IMG/VR virus record: IMGVR_UViG_3300031565_000038
Coordinates: 1-56,586 of that record
Reading direction: 5' to 3' (one strand)
Origin: a virus
Length of the DNA: 56,586 nt
Of this stretch, positions 29,132 to 38,083 are shown in pieces. Under the pieces are notes generated by a model. That model saw only the letters and a list, made by a program, of their open reading frames with translations. It did no database searches and was not told the DNA's origin. The stretch's first letter is position 1. Each line of letters starts with the position of its first letter. Both the position numbers and the translations under genes were made by a program.

Positions 29132-30138
29132 TTTTTTTGTAATAAAACATTTAAATAATTATAATCCTTACAGCATAAATCAATACATTCTTTAAAAGAC
29201 ATCAGTTCTATTCCTTTATAAAACGACCCTGTTTGTTCAACAACAGCAAAAGGTGCTGCTGAACCAATATTTTCCATATTGCTGTCAATTACTTTTTTTC
29301 CAAATAAATGATGTGTAATATTATACGTTTGTTCAATAAATCCATCCATTCCATCAACTCCACAGCAATTTAATGAATCTGACATATCACGAAGCCTGTT
29401 TTCGGCGCAATAAAATTTCAATCCTACATTGTAGCATTCAGCTTTTATTTCCTTAAAATCATCAATTAACACTTGTCTTGGAAAACAACAATCTGCACCA
29501 ACTTTCACAAGCCCATCTTTCATACTTCGCCATTTCATGCCCTCAATTATAATTCCATGAACACCTTGTTTTTTGTATTCTGATAAAATCTGCAATAAAT
29601 ATTCCTTAGATTCTAAAATATACGGTTGAACACGAATCAAAAGTCGTTTGCAATTCAATGATATTTCTTGCAAAGAATTTAACCTTTGATTATAAGTAGG
29701 TGCATTTGGTTCTATTTCGTCAAAATCAGGAGAAATCATAGAAATCTGAATAGCTACGTTCATATTAGAAATCAATTTTAAATCTCGCTTTAAAACATTA
29801 ACCCCTTTTGTTGAAATAATCAAAGGGTAGTCAGGTTTTGTTTTTTCAATATATTCTAAAACTTTTCGTGTTCTTTTTTCTATCTTTTCAATAGGTTGAT
29901 AAGGGTCCGATAATCCACCTATATGTATAGGTAATTCTCTAGAACACCATTTAGTAAATTCATTTCGCTCTCCATTTATCCAATTCTTAAACGAAATCCA
30001 TCCGCCACCGTTTTTAATTTTAGTAATATTATTCCCTCTTTTTGCAAAACAATATTCGCATTCATGCGAACATCCTTTATAAGTATCAAAATTCAATGGA
30101 TTGCTGCAATGCAATATCTGACTTCCAGTTTTTATCAT
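29128..30138 (-). CDS. Radical SAM protein (SPL-like), 336 aa
   Basis: Cys23, Cys27 and Cys30 (CSHECEYC) form the CxxxCxxC cluster motif, preceded by LNFDTYKG and followed by GGLSDPYQP, a pattern typical of SPL-like radical SAM enzymes. Extra cysteines (DCCFP, NCCGVDG) near the C-terminus could bind another cluster. The substrate is unknown; the neighbours on both sides are small unknown proteins that overlap it. Unlike the cassette radical SAM gene it is not flanked by attC-like sites. Confidence 0.78.
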   Translation of the reverse strand: MIKTGSQILHCSNPLNFDTYKGCSHECEYCFAKRGNNITKIKNGGGWISFKNWINGERNEFTKWCSRELPIHIGGLSDPYQPIEKIEKRTRKVLEYIEKTKPDYPLIISTKGVNVLKRDLKLISNMNVAIQISMISPDFDEIEPNAPTYNQRLNSLQEISLNCKRLLIRVQPYILESKEYLLQILSEYKKQGVHGIIIEGMKWRSMKDGLVKVGADCCFPRQVLIDDFKEIKAECYNVGLKFYCAENRLRDMSDSLNCCGVDGMDGFIEQTYNITHHLFGKKVIDSNMENIGSAAPFAVVEQTGSFYKGIELMSFKECIDLCCKDYNYLNVLLQKK

Positions 30139-30352
30139 TTTCTAAAATATCTAAAATGTAATTACTTAATTTTTCTTTTCCGTGTAATTCAATAAACTCA
30201 TCTAAAATAGATATTCTGCTTTTTTTAAATGTTAATCTTACGGCTTTAAGTGGGCTTTTAGCTCGTACCGATTCTTTAAAATCACAAGGAGAACTCAAAT
30301 CTATTCCCCTTGTATCTAATTCTTCTATTTTAATTTTGCTCCAATGTTCCAT
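30086..30352 (-). CDS. Small protein overlapping the radical SAM gene, 88 aa
   Basis: MEHWSKIKIEELDTRGIDLS, a basic middle (KAVRLTFKKSRI), and a helical end. It overlaps the radical SAM gene by 53 bases, so coordinated expression and a shared pathway are likely. May be a substrate or partner, but no motif shows it. Confidence 0.5.
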   Translation of the reverse strand: MEHWSKIKIEELDTRGIDLSSPCDFKESVRAKSPLKAVRLTFKKSRISILDEFIELHGKEKLSNYILDILENDKNWKSDIALQQSIEF

Positions 30353-30354
30353 TA

Positions 30355-30564
30355 TTAAAATCCTTCTGTCACGCGATTATAATTTCTTTTTCTATTTACT
30401 GTTGTGCAAACTTGGTTCTCGCTATTTATATAAACCAAACTTGAAGGTGATTCTAAGTTAAATCCGTATCCTTTTGCAAATGCTGTAATAGTTCTAATTC
30501 CATCACCATTTTTAATCATTTGTCTTACTTTTCTTGCTCCTGATGTTGCTATTGCTTTTGTCAT
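30355..30564 (-). CDS. Basic hypothetical protein, 69 aa
   Basis: Begins MTKAIATSGARKVRQMIKNG, with a basic helical start and a later basic RKRNYNR. First gene behind the promoter at 30.6 kb, so this operon covers 30564 to 25306. Unknown function. Confidence 0.52.
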   Translation of the reverse strand: MTKAIATSGARKVRQMIKNGDGIRTITAFAKGYGFNLESPSSLVYINSENQVCTTVNRKRNYNRVTEGF

Positions 30565-30589
30565 TTTATTAAGTATTAATTATTACACT

Positions 30590-30625
30590 ACAAATATACG
30601 TCAACTAAATTACATTGTCAAGTAA
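30590..30625 (-). promoter_or_regulatory. Promoter, copy 2
   Basis: Minus strand TTGACA (30621-30616), 17 bases, TATATTTG (30598-30591), identical over about 36 bases to 25175-25210. It drives the 30564-25306 operon. The long identity beyond the boxes suggests a common operator. Confidence 0.75.
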
Positions 30626-30649
30626 ATAGCTAATTTATAACGGGTATAA

Positions 30650-30672
30650 ATAAAAAAGGGGCTTGCGCCCCC
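30650..30672 (-). terminator. Intrinsic terminator
   Basis: Minus strand GGGGC-GCAA-GCCCC followed by TTTTTTATTT, directly after the 30693-30959 gene. Confidence 0.78.
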
Positions 30673-30692
30673 CAAACCAAATAATCATGAAA

Positions 30693-30959
30693 CTATTTTA
30701 GCTTACTATGCGTAATATTGGCAAAAGTCTGACCATTACCAACCATGACAAAGTACGTTGATCTCTTATACAATGCAACCAGTTTCATTCCTTCATTATA
30801 GGAAATAAAACCGTAAACATCCTGCTCGTCCATTTTCAATTTGACAAGCGATTTTTTGAAATCTTCTGGGTTTCTTTCTGCATCAAAAAGCAGATAGCTT
30901 TCTCCTAATATGGTGTTCCTTTCCATACCTTCAGAGGTAATCCTTCTTAGTACAAACAT
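30693..30959 (-). CDS. Hypothetical protein, 88 aa
   Basis: Mixed beta/helical protein (GFISYNEGMKLVALYKRSTY). It sits alone between a promoter and a terminator, so it is expressed on its own. Unknown function. Confidence 0.58.
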   Translation of the reverse strand: MFVLRRITSEGMERNTILGESYLLFDAERNPEDFKKSLVKLKMDEQDVYGFISYNEGMKLVALYKRSTYFVMVGNGQTFANITHSKLK

Positions 30960-31032
30960 ATATCTATTTATTTATAAAACGGGTACTCTGTAAAGTTTTC
31001 CCCTTCCCTTTTTTATTTAGTCTTTCAATTTA

Positions 31033-31063
31033 CAAATATACAAAAAAAGGGGCAAAGCCACAA
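31033..31063 (-). promoter_or_regulatory. Candidate promoter overlapping a terminator hairpin
   Basis: Minus strand TTGTGG (31063-31058), 17 bases, TATATTTG (31040-31033). The spacer includes a GGC-TTT-GCC hairpin with a T tract, so termination of upstream RNA and initiation of the 30693-30959 transcript may overlap. Confidence 0.5.
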
Positions 31064-31124
31064 TAATATATCATAACTGTAAATAATAGCAAAAACTGTA
31101 ATTATCTGCAAGCAAACTATCTTT

Positions 31125-31150
31125 AAATAAAAAAGGGGCGTTAGCCCCTA
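31125..31150 (-). terminator. Intrinsic terminator after the fibre gene
   Basis: Minus strand GGGGC-TAAC-GCCCC then TTTTTTATTT, the same hairpin and trailing sequence as at 25258-25280. Confidence 0.8.
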
Positions 31151-31173
31151 ATTCAACCAAACCAAGTATTATT

Positions 31174-33756
31174 TTAATTTAAAAATTCCTTGTCAAATGC
31201 TTTGTCGGCTTCCTTGAAAGCATCTGTAAAGCCATTGCGTTTGCCATTTAGCTTTTTGATCTCTTTTAAGTTATTCCTTAAGCAACGTTGCCACTCGTTA
31301 TAATTTATAATAGTATAAGCTCCGCTTGACAAACCCCATTTTGGTTGAATATCACATTGAATATTACTGAGTTCTGTATTATCTTTTTTAAGATCGCTTA
31401 CTGCTTTTTTCAGTTCGTCAATCTGCTCCTGCTGCTCCTGAATAGCTTTTATCATAACTGGGATCAGCTTGTTGTAATCCATCCCGTAGAAACTGTTGGC
31501 TTCATCCGTTGGCTCGTTAACCGCTTCTGGTATGATATCAAGAACCTCTTGTGCCACCAACCCGATCTCTTTTCTTTGGCTGTTCTTTTCGAGCTTTACT
31601 TTGCCGTTCTCTACGCTTCCAGAGAACCTTGTGTAGGATTTCGGCTTTAGCTTCATCAGCTCCGCAAGCCCGTAGCTTAACGGCTTTTGGTTTTTCTTTA
31701 GCCTGTTGTCGGAATAGGTCAGGTAAGAGCCGTCAATATACAGGTCGCCGTTGCCTTTTAAGATAAATTTTGTGCTAAAATTATTCTTCATAACTGTAAT
31801 ATTGTCATCGTCTGCAAATGATGTAACCCCCGTACCGCCATCTGTTTTATAAGAAACAAGGCTTATAATACCAAGAGATGATCCAGATTCTGTTTGACCC
31901 GCAGCTCCTGCATATCCTGATATTATAACAGCCGGTATTGTTTCTGTAAACCCATCTATACCGATACCGCCATTTGCCGTATTAGCTTTCTTTAACCCTC
32001 CCCACGTATCTGCTTCTGCAAAATCTGTGAAAAGATGTGCTACATCTGAGCTTTTCCCTGTAAATATAAACCCATCGGCAGCACCTTGGTTCAACGTTAA
32101 CCCACCTTTGTCAGCATCTGGGGCGGTTTCGTTTACCCCCAAAATATAATTTCCAGTTGAAAGCGTATCAACATCTAAAGTCCAATAATCGGTGGTAGAA
32201 GGAGGCTGCCATGTACCAGTGCCGCTGCCATCACTTGTAAGAACATAATCGTTCGTTGCCCCAGTGGGTAACTTGAACCCCGTCATTGTAGCAGTCCCGT
32301 TAACGTCAAGCTTTGAGGTTGGGGTTACGCCAATACCAAAATCGCCTTCTTTGCTCAGCGTCATTTTGATATCCATGTCAACCGCATCGCCAGCAGTGCC
32401 AGAAGCCTCCTCTGTCCTGAAGAAAATTGCACCGTTGCTGAACTGGAAGCCAGCCGTCCTGCCGTCCTCCAAAAGCCTTATATCGCCTCCGTTAAAATAT
32501 GAGTTTACGAACATGAACCCGTTCACGTCAGAAAATGACTGGGTGTTGAAAGAGCCGATAAGTTGTGTCGGCATGCTCGTTGTATGCCCGATATAGTGTA
32601 TCGGATAGATCGGGTCTGGGTTGTTTATCCCTAAATTGCCGTCCTTTATAACAACAGTGCTGTCAAATGCGCTGTATAAAGTATCTGCATCTAAAGTCCA
32701 GCCGCTAGCCGTTCCAGCGTTCCTATCAACATAAGCCTTTATAGAATCACCTCCGACCATGTAATTGGCTGCATTTTCCAAGGAAGCTGTTATGTTTGTA
32801 AATATAGTGTCTGCCAAAATACCTCCATTTACTTCTAACTTTTCATCTGGAATAGCAACCCCTATCCCAACGTTGCCAGTAGGCATTATCCACATCTTTT
32901 TTGTTGGTGGAGCGTTATCAGAAGTTGCAAAAGTTAGCATTCCTTTATTGCTCGACCCGTTTTTGTCGCCAGATATGTATGCAAGTATTTTATCTGGCTG
33001 TAAGTTGGCGGCAGCCATATTAGCAAAATTAACCCTGCCAAAAGGAAGGTCGTCACCTGCCAGTATTCCACCAATACGCATTTCCCCTGCCACATCAGAT
33101 GTAGTTTCGATTATATCTAGCATTTTTACGGGAGAAATTATATTTATTCCAAGACGGTCATTGACTTCATCATATGCTGACGTTCCAAAAAATATACTTC
33201 CCTTGGTTGCGTTAGTTGTACTTGAAATTGTTAAGTCGTCACCAACTTCAATGCCTCCTATTACCGATTGCCCACCATCTACACCAGTCGAAAGATCGGA
33301 TGTTACCGTGTTGACAGACCTTGTTAAGCCAGTACTGAATATGAGATCATCGCACGCTCCCGAATTGTTGTCGATGAACGTAAGCCAGTTAGCCCTGTTG
33401 ATATTCGTTGAAGTCGTGTCGATTAAACTCTGTACGATATCTTGGCTTATCTGAGTCAGATAATCCGCTGCCCCTGACAAAGTAACCGAGTCGTGCAATT
33501 GATCCGTGAACACGAACTCCATGAAATCAGTCCCGTCCACAATATTGGACAATGTTGTATCACCGTCTTGCGCCAACTTTATAAGGTACGCCTTCCATGC
33601 CGTCAAATCTATAACTATGTTCCCTCTTGAAGTAAAATCGGTAAACGGTGTTGTATTGTTGAATATCCTGTCCACCCTCGTTGTCGAAAGCTGCCCGTAC
33701 ATCCCTATGGTAGTAAAAAGAGCCACCGCCATCAATAATTTTTTCATTTTAATCAT
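31174..33756 (-). CDS. Tail fibre with Peptidase S74 chaperone, 860 aa
   Basis: A signal peptide-like start (MKKLLMAVALFTTIGMYGQ) precedes a long repetitive fibre body. Near the C-terminus, SDNRLKKNQKPLSYG and later KEIGLVAQEVLDIIPEAV are the Peptidase S74 intramolecular chaperone pattern, which trims itself after the fibre trimer folds. A coiled coil (QEQQEQIDELKKAVSDLKK) follows. Residues around 105-135 (ADYLTQISQDIVQSLIDTTS, NINRANWLTF) recur in the 33807-36908 fibre. A Sec signal on a virion protein is unusual. Confidence 0.8.
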   Translation of the reverse strand: MIKMKKLLMAVALFTTIGMYGQLSTTRVDRIFNNTTPFTDFTSRGNIVIDLTAWKAYLIKLAQDGDTTLSNIVDGTDFMEFVFTDQLHDSVTLSGAADYLTQISQDIVQSLIDTTSTNINRANWLTFIDNNSGACDDLIFSTGLTRSVNTVTSDLSTGVDGGQSVIGGIEVGDDLTISSTTNATKGSIFFGTSAYDEVNDRLGINIISPVKMLDIIETTSDVAGEMRIGGILAGDDLPFGRVNFANMAAANLQPDKILAYISGDKNGSSNKGMLTFATSDNAPPTKKMWIMPTGNVGIGVAIPDEKLEVNGGILADTIFTNITASLENAANYMVGGDSIKAYVDRNAGTASGWTLDADTLYSAFDSTVVIKDGNLGINNPDPIYPIHYIGHTTSMPTQLIGSFNTQSFSDVNGFMFVNSYFNGGDIRLLEDGRTAGFQFSNGAIFFRTEEASGTAGDAVDMDIKMTLSKEGDFGIGVTPTSKLDVNGTATMTGFKLPTGATNDYVLTSDGSGTGTWQPPSTTDYWTLDVDTLSTGNYILGVNETAPDADKGGLTLNQGAADGFIFTGKSSDVAHLFTDFAEADTWGGLKKANTANGGIGIDGFTETIPAVIISGYAGAAGQTESGSSLGIISLVSYKTDGGTGVTSFADDDNITVMKNNFSTKFILKGNGDLYIDGSYLTYSDNRLKKNQKPLSYGLAELMKLKPKSYTRFSGSVENGKVKLEKNSQRKEIGLVAQEVLDIIPEAVNEPTDEANSFYGMDYNKLIPVMIKAIQEQQEQIDELKKAVSDLKKDNTELSNIQCDIQPKWGLSSGAYTIINYNEWQRCLRNNLKEIKKLNGKRNGFTDAFKEADKAFDKEFLN

Positions 33757-33789
33757 TTTAAATCGTTGTTAAGTTTATAATTTATTTGC

Positions 33790-33822
33790 GGCAAATGTAG
33801 TGATTTTTAGTCATTGTAAACT
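33790..33822 (-). promoter_or_regulatory. Candidate fibre-gene promoter
   Basis: Minus strand TTTACA (33820-33815), 15 bases, TACATTTG (33799-33792). It is placed before the S74 fibre gene at 33756. The spacer is short. Confidence 0.42.
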
Positions 33823-36800
33823 TGTATTAAATCATTTATGTAACGCGGAAAGGTTATCGTTAACGTAGTGGTCCCTTCCCCTGACCAGTTACTAGTTTCT
33901 ATTATCCTTCCGTTGTAAAAAACCGTTGCCCCAACCTTTATGGTGAAAGTTGTTGTAAAATTGTTTTCACCGTCGATGGATACTTTAAATTCATTGAACG
34001 GGGTTTCCCTGTCATCGACATAATCGTAAATCTGGTTTCCAGTTGCAAGTGCCGTGCCACCATTAACGATAGTTCCTGTAATTATATTCAATTGCGGATC
34101 GGTAGAGCCATTGGTAACAGTCAATTGCCCTGTTGTATTTGATGAAGTAGTTATAACGACCGTACCTGTTTTTCCGTTCACCGAAATAACATCGTGGTTG
34201 TTGTCTATTTTTTCCCAAATAATACCATTAAATATGATCATGTCCCCGATTTTCCAATTCCCAGTACCATCAATAATAGTATTTCCTGCAACATTCACTG
34301 TGTAATAATGCCCTTTCGTGCCAACGCTTGACGTTATTGTTGGCGTGTTGGTCGAAGCGTTCCAAGTTCCTTGATACACAACAGCGCCAATCAAAGCATC
34401 TGGAATCTGCGAAATCGGTATTTTTGCACTTCCATCAAGCGTTGCCACACCGTTTGCAGACCCTTTTTCGTCCAAACCTATGTATTTGTTGTCAAGAAAT
34501 GACAACCAATTTGAACGGTTTATATTTGTCGAAGTCGTATCAATTAAATCCTGAGTTATCTGCTGACCCAACAAACTTAAATAATCCGCACCACCAGCCA
34601 ATGTAACAGCATTGTGCCTTACCGATGTGTTCGCCGCAACATCGGTATTATTTGAAACTTCCGTATCAAAATCAGAAATCGTGGATGCCGTCTGCGTACC
34701 GGTATGGTTCGCCCTCGCTAGATAATAACTACCCTGCTGTGAATCCAGCAAATCAGCATTTAGATTTGTATTAAGGGTTGTGGAAGCGGCTGCATAAGGC
34801 TGTGTTCCTGTTGAAACACTGGAAATGTAATTGTTTGCCGTCAACTGCCCAGTGAATATATTGTCCGTATCGAGGAACCCTATCCTTGACGTGTCGGAAA
34901 TATAAACAGGGTCGGCTTCGTTTGCGTTCACCGAATCCTTGAAATCCACTACCCTGTTGTACTGTATTTGGTCAAGGTGAATATAATCTGTACCGTCACC
35001 GCCCTGTTTGACCGTTGTATTGTTATGCTCTATTGTCGAAGGGGCATCACCTTTCGCTGCATCACGTTGAATAACAGTGCCGACAACGCCGTTTGTCCCG
35101 TATATTATACCGCCCAAAGGTATTCCAAATTCTTTTATTATTTCTGGAAACCCGCTCAATGCAAGTATATCGTTAACGTTAGCTTCTTTCGCATCGTCCA
35201 ACGTATTGTACTGAACATTGTGTATTGTCGTGAAAAACAAATTGTTGTCGTTCTTTGCTGCCCATATCCAATTAACGGTGAATTTGTTCGGCAATAAAGA
35301 AACTAGGTTGCCACCGCTGACATAATCGGTGTTGTTCAATGTGTTTTTAAGCGTGTACGAATAAACTCCGCCAGTCGGCGTGTATTCACGAAATGTCGTT
35401 GTTGCAGAGCTGTAGTCAGGGAAAGCCTGCTGTATTATGCCGCAGGAAGTAGAACCGCTGGACATGAAGAAATTCAGCCCACTTGCTGACAGCAGCATTC
35501 CGCTTTCTATGACAACCCCCCTTGATTCCGAAATTTTTAAAAGTTTCTCTGCCAGTCCGCCACCAGTGACGGAAACCTGTGTTTCCTCTTGGTCGTTGCC
35601 CTCCCTGAACCTCTGCTGAACACACACTATATTTGAAAGGTTTGAAAGGTTGGAAAGCTCCACCCTCCATTCAGGTGAACCCCCGTTGTAGTTTATCTCA
35701 ATGAAATTGTTCGCATCGTCGGTCAGCAATATGGTGTCGGCAGGGATGACATAGACCCTGGGATACCCGAAGTTGTCGGGGTTGTTATAAAGAAAACACC
35801 TTGATTCTGGTAAAATAACCGATCCAAGACCATCACCTGTTATACCCGGGTCAAAATCCAAACCTGCAGTATTTCCATCCAATAAGAGAAAATCCCTTTT
35901 GTTAACATAATTTACGTTTGCAGTCGAAGCGGTAAGACCGTCCATTTCAAGAAAACCACCGCTTGATATGTTATAGTCTATGTATTGGAATGTCGTTGCA
36001 CAGCTCCTCACCATCAACTGCGAAGTGCCGTCAATGTTTACCGTGTTTCCTATTTCCCCGTTTAAACACTGACCAGAAGATGAATTTGTATTGTTTAGTT
36101 CCCCTATTGTCTGTGAACCCTGTATGTCTATAAAACCACCGTTGTTGTTTATGTCGGCTGCCACCTGTGATATATCGACCAAGTGGAGTACATGCCCTCC
36201 ATCGCTCCTCGTGCCAGTAAAATTGATTTCCTGCGAAGCGTTGACCTGACCGCCCTTTATCCATACGGACTTGAAGCTTGACGCATCGCCGGTTACGAAG
36301 TTCATCGTGCCATCGGAAAATATTATGTCCTCCAGTATTATAGATTCGTTGCCAGCACCCGTGCTTGTCCAGTTTATCGTGCCGCTTATCTGTGTCTTTT
36401 TGAAATAACCCTTGATTATAAGGCTCTTCGTTGCAGGGAATGTGAAATCGCCAACATAAAGACCAGCATCGAGCAACAATACCCTGCTCACCGTTCCCGT
36501 CAAAGTATCTATTACGTCCTGAATAGGTGTTGCGCCAACGTTTTTTACGTATATCGTATTTTCATGGGTATTCAGATAAAAGAGGCTGTCAAGCTCCCTC
36601 AACGCACCCTGTACCGTTATACTGTCGATTATTGCATTGTTGGTCGTATCGTATGAGATTTTTGATGCCACCAATGCCCCTGCAAGTGAATCCGTCAATG
36701 TCATCAACGGTACTGCATCGCTAGAGTCCAACGGTCTACGGACATTCTTGAAAATATTGCCGAAACCAGAATAAGGGGCTATCAAAGTATCTCCCTCAGT

Positions 36801-36908
36801 ATTAATCATCTTGTTGAGAAGCTGAAGATTTCTTATGGGCAAATCTTGGCTTTGTGAAAAACATAATCCCGAAACCAACAAAAACAGTATGATAAAATAT
36901 TTTTTCAT
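33807..36908 (-). CDS. Large tail fibre/spike-like protein, 1033 aa
   Basis: Signal-like start (MKKYFIILFLLVSGLCFS, then QSQ). The centre, about residues 140-400, has the repeating short beta strands of a right-handed beta helix (SLIIKGYFKK, ESIILEDIIFSDG, KSVWIKGGQV). A later part has the shared ADYLSL module and Gly/Thr-rich fibre repeats, and the end is a small beta domain. Probably a receptor-binding fibre or spike. Gene lies between the small tail gene and the S74 fibre. Confidence 0.68.
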   Translation of the reverse strand: MKKYFIILFLLVSGLCFSQSQDLPIRNLQLLNKMINTEGDTLIAPYSGFGNIFKNVRRPLDSSDAVPLMTLTDSLAGALVASKISYDTTNNAIIDSITVQGALRELDSLFYLNTHENTIYVKNVGATPIQDVIDTLTGTVSRVLLLDAGLYVGDFTFPATKSLIIKGYFKKTQISGTINWTSTGAGNESIILEDIIFSDGTMNFVTGDASSFKSVWIKGGQVNASQEINFTGTRSDGGHVLHLVDISQVAADINNNGGFIDIQGSQTIGELNNTNSSSGQCLNGEIGNTVNIDGTSQLMVRSCATTFQYIDYNISSGGFLEMDGLTASTANVNYVNKRDFLLLDGNTAGLDFDPGITGDGLGSVILPESRCFLYNNPDNFGYPRVYVIPADTILLTDDANNFIEINYNGGSPEWRVELSNLSNLSNIVCVQQRFREGNDQEETQVSVTGGGLAEKLLKISESRGVVIESGMLLSASGLNFFMSSGSTSCGIIQQAFPDYSSATTTFREYTPTGGVYSYTLKNTLNNTDYVSGGNLVSLLPNKFTVNWIWAAKNDNNLFFTTIHNVQYNTLDDAKEANVNDILALSGFPEIIKEFGIPLGGIIYGTNGVVGTVIQRDAAKGDAPSTIEHNNTTVKQGGDGTDYIHLDQIQYNRVVDFKDSVNANEADPVYISDTSRIGFLDTDNIFTGQLTANNYISSVSTGTQPYAAASTTLNTNLNADLLDSQQGSYYLARANHTGTQTASTISDFDTEVSNNTDVAANTSVRHNAVTLAGGADYLSLLGQQITQDLIDTTSTNINRSNWLSFLDNKYIGLDEKGSANGVATLDGSAKIPISQIPDALIGAVVYQGTWNASTNTPTITSSVGTKGHYYTVNVAGNTIIDGTGNWKIGDMIIFNGIIWEKIDNNHDVISVNGKTGTVVITTSSNTTGQLTVTNGSTDPQLNIITGTIVNGGTALATGNQIYDYVDDRETPFNEFKVSIDGENNFTTTFTIKVGATVFYNGRIIETSNWSGEGTTTLTITFPRYINDLIQVYND

Positions 36909-38083
36909 TATGGTGTGTGTTTAAAAAATTGAACATAAAAATTGCCGATAGCCCCAACGGAATCTACTATCTCTAGATATAAAGTAGTGTCAACATCAAA
37001 AGAAATCGTTCTGTGAACAGGGGTTGCTTGAGGTTTCTCCGTCTTGTTCACTTCAGTTAGAAACTCTGAAATAATCTCATTTCCACCGGGTGTATAACCA
37101 AGTTTATATTTAAACGTGTCAGCAGCGGAAGATGAATTGTGTTTTGCACTTACTACATGCGTCATCCAACCTGCTTTTAAAGTGAAACTGATCGTTGAAG
37201 TTACGCCTATAAATGATTGATTGTCCATTTTGTCCTCTCCTATCTCTATGGTCGGCAGCCCCCTGTCGTCAGTGGACAGTGCCAACGGTTCTTTTTGTAT
37301 GAAGTCTATGCTTGTTTTTTCAAGGTTCGAGTTTCCGCTCTCGTCAACATCTATTCCTCCGTTGATGGTATAACCAAGATCGTTGACCGTGAAAAAGTAA
37401 TGCAGTGCTGCTATCGCTATTTTCCTTACAATGAATTTTGGCAAAGGTTCTGTTTCCAGTTTGAAGCCTGAAAACAATTGGGCTTGCGTCAGCTGGCTCA
37501 CTGTTTGGTTTTTATAATCACTTTTTTCGATCTCGAACACGCTCTTCCTGTCTGTTGACTCAACGTACATAAAGAACGTTATACCGCTCCTGTAATCGAC
37601 CTGAAAGCTTTCAAAATCAGATGGCGCATTATAGTTCGTGTAAACGAGTTTGAGCATATTGCCATTGTCGATCTCTGTTTGGACGTCATAAACCGTTTGC
37701 CATGCCGAGAACCATTTATAAGTACCTTTTTCTGCATAGACCCTGAAAGGATTTGAATATGAAGAAAAATCAATGTCGAACTCAAAGTAATACCTGTATT
37801 CGGATGGATCAGCCCAACTCGGTTCTTTGCTTAAATCTGGTTTTAATGTTACGGAAATAAAGTTAACGGTACCATCGCTTTGAACAACCCTTACGGTTGG
37901 GACTACATCTGTATCAGATACGCATTGAGCAGTTACCGTATCCGTTTCCGCAAACTTCTGACAATAACCGAATATCGTATGCCCTCCGAAACGCTCGTTT
38001 TCAGGCGATGTGTTCTCACGGCTCGGAAGCGCACCGTTGTCCGTGAAAAAATGAATGCTGTTTGCTTGCGATATTGTTAACAT
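36908..38083 (-). CDS. Tail-associated protein, 391 aa
   Basis: Beta-rich protein (SYSNPFRVYAEKGTYKWFSA). Position between the tail hub and the fibre genes, with single-base overlap on each side, indicates a baseplate or adsorption component. No family recognised. Confidence 0.6.
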   Translation of the reverse strand: MLTISQANSIHFFTDNGALPSRENTSPENERFGGHTIFGYCQKFAETDTVTAQCVSDTDVVPTVRVVQSDGTVNFISVTLKPDLSKEPSWADPSEYRYYFEFDIDFSSYSNPFRVYAEKGTYKWFSAWQTVYDVQTEIDNGNMLKLVYTNYNAPSDFESFQVDYRSGITFFMYVESTDRKSVFEIEKSDYKNQTVSQLTQAQLFSGFKLETEPLPKFIVRKIAIAALHYFFTVNDLGYTINGGIDVDESGNSNLEKTSIDFIQKEPLALSTDDRGLPTIEIGEDKMDNQSFIGVTSTISFTLKAGWMTHVVSAKHNSSSAADTFKYKLGYTPGGNEIISEFLTEVNKTEKPQATPVHRTISFDVDTTLYLEIVDSVGAIGNFYVQFFKHTP

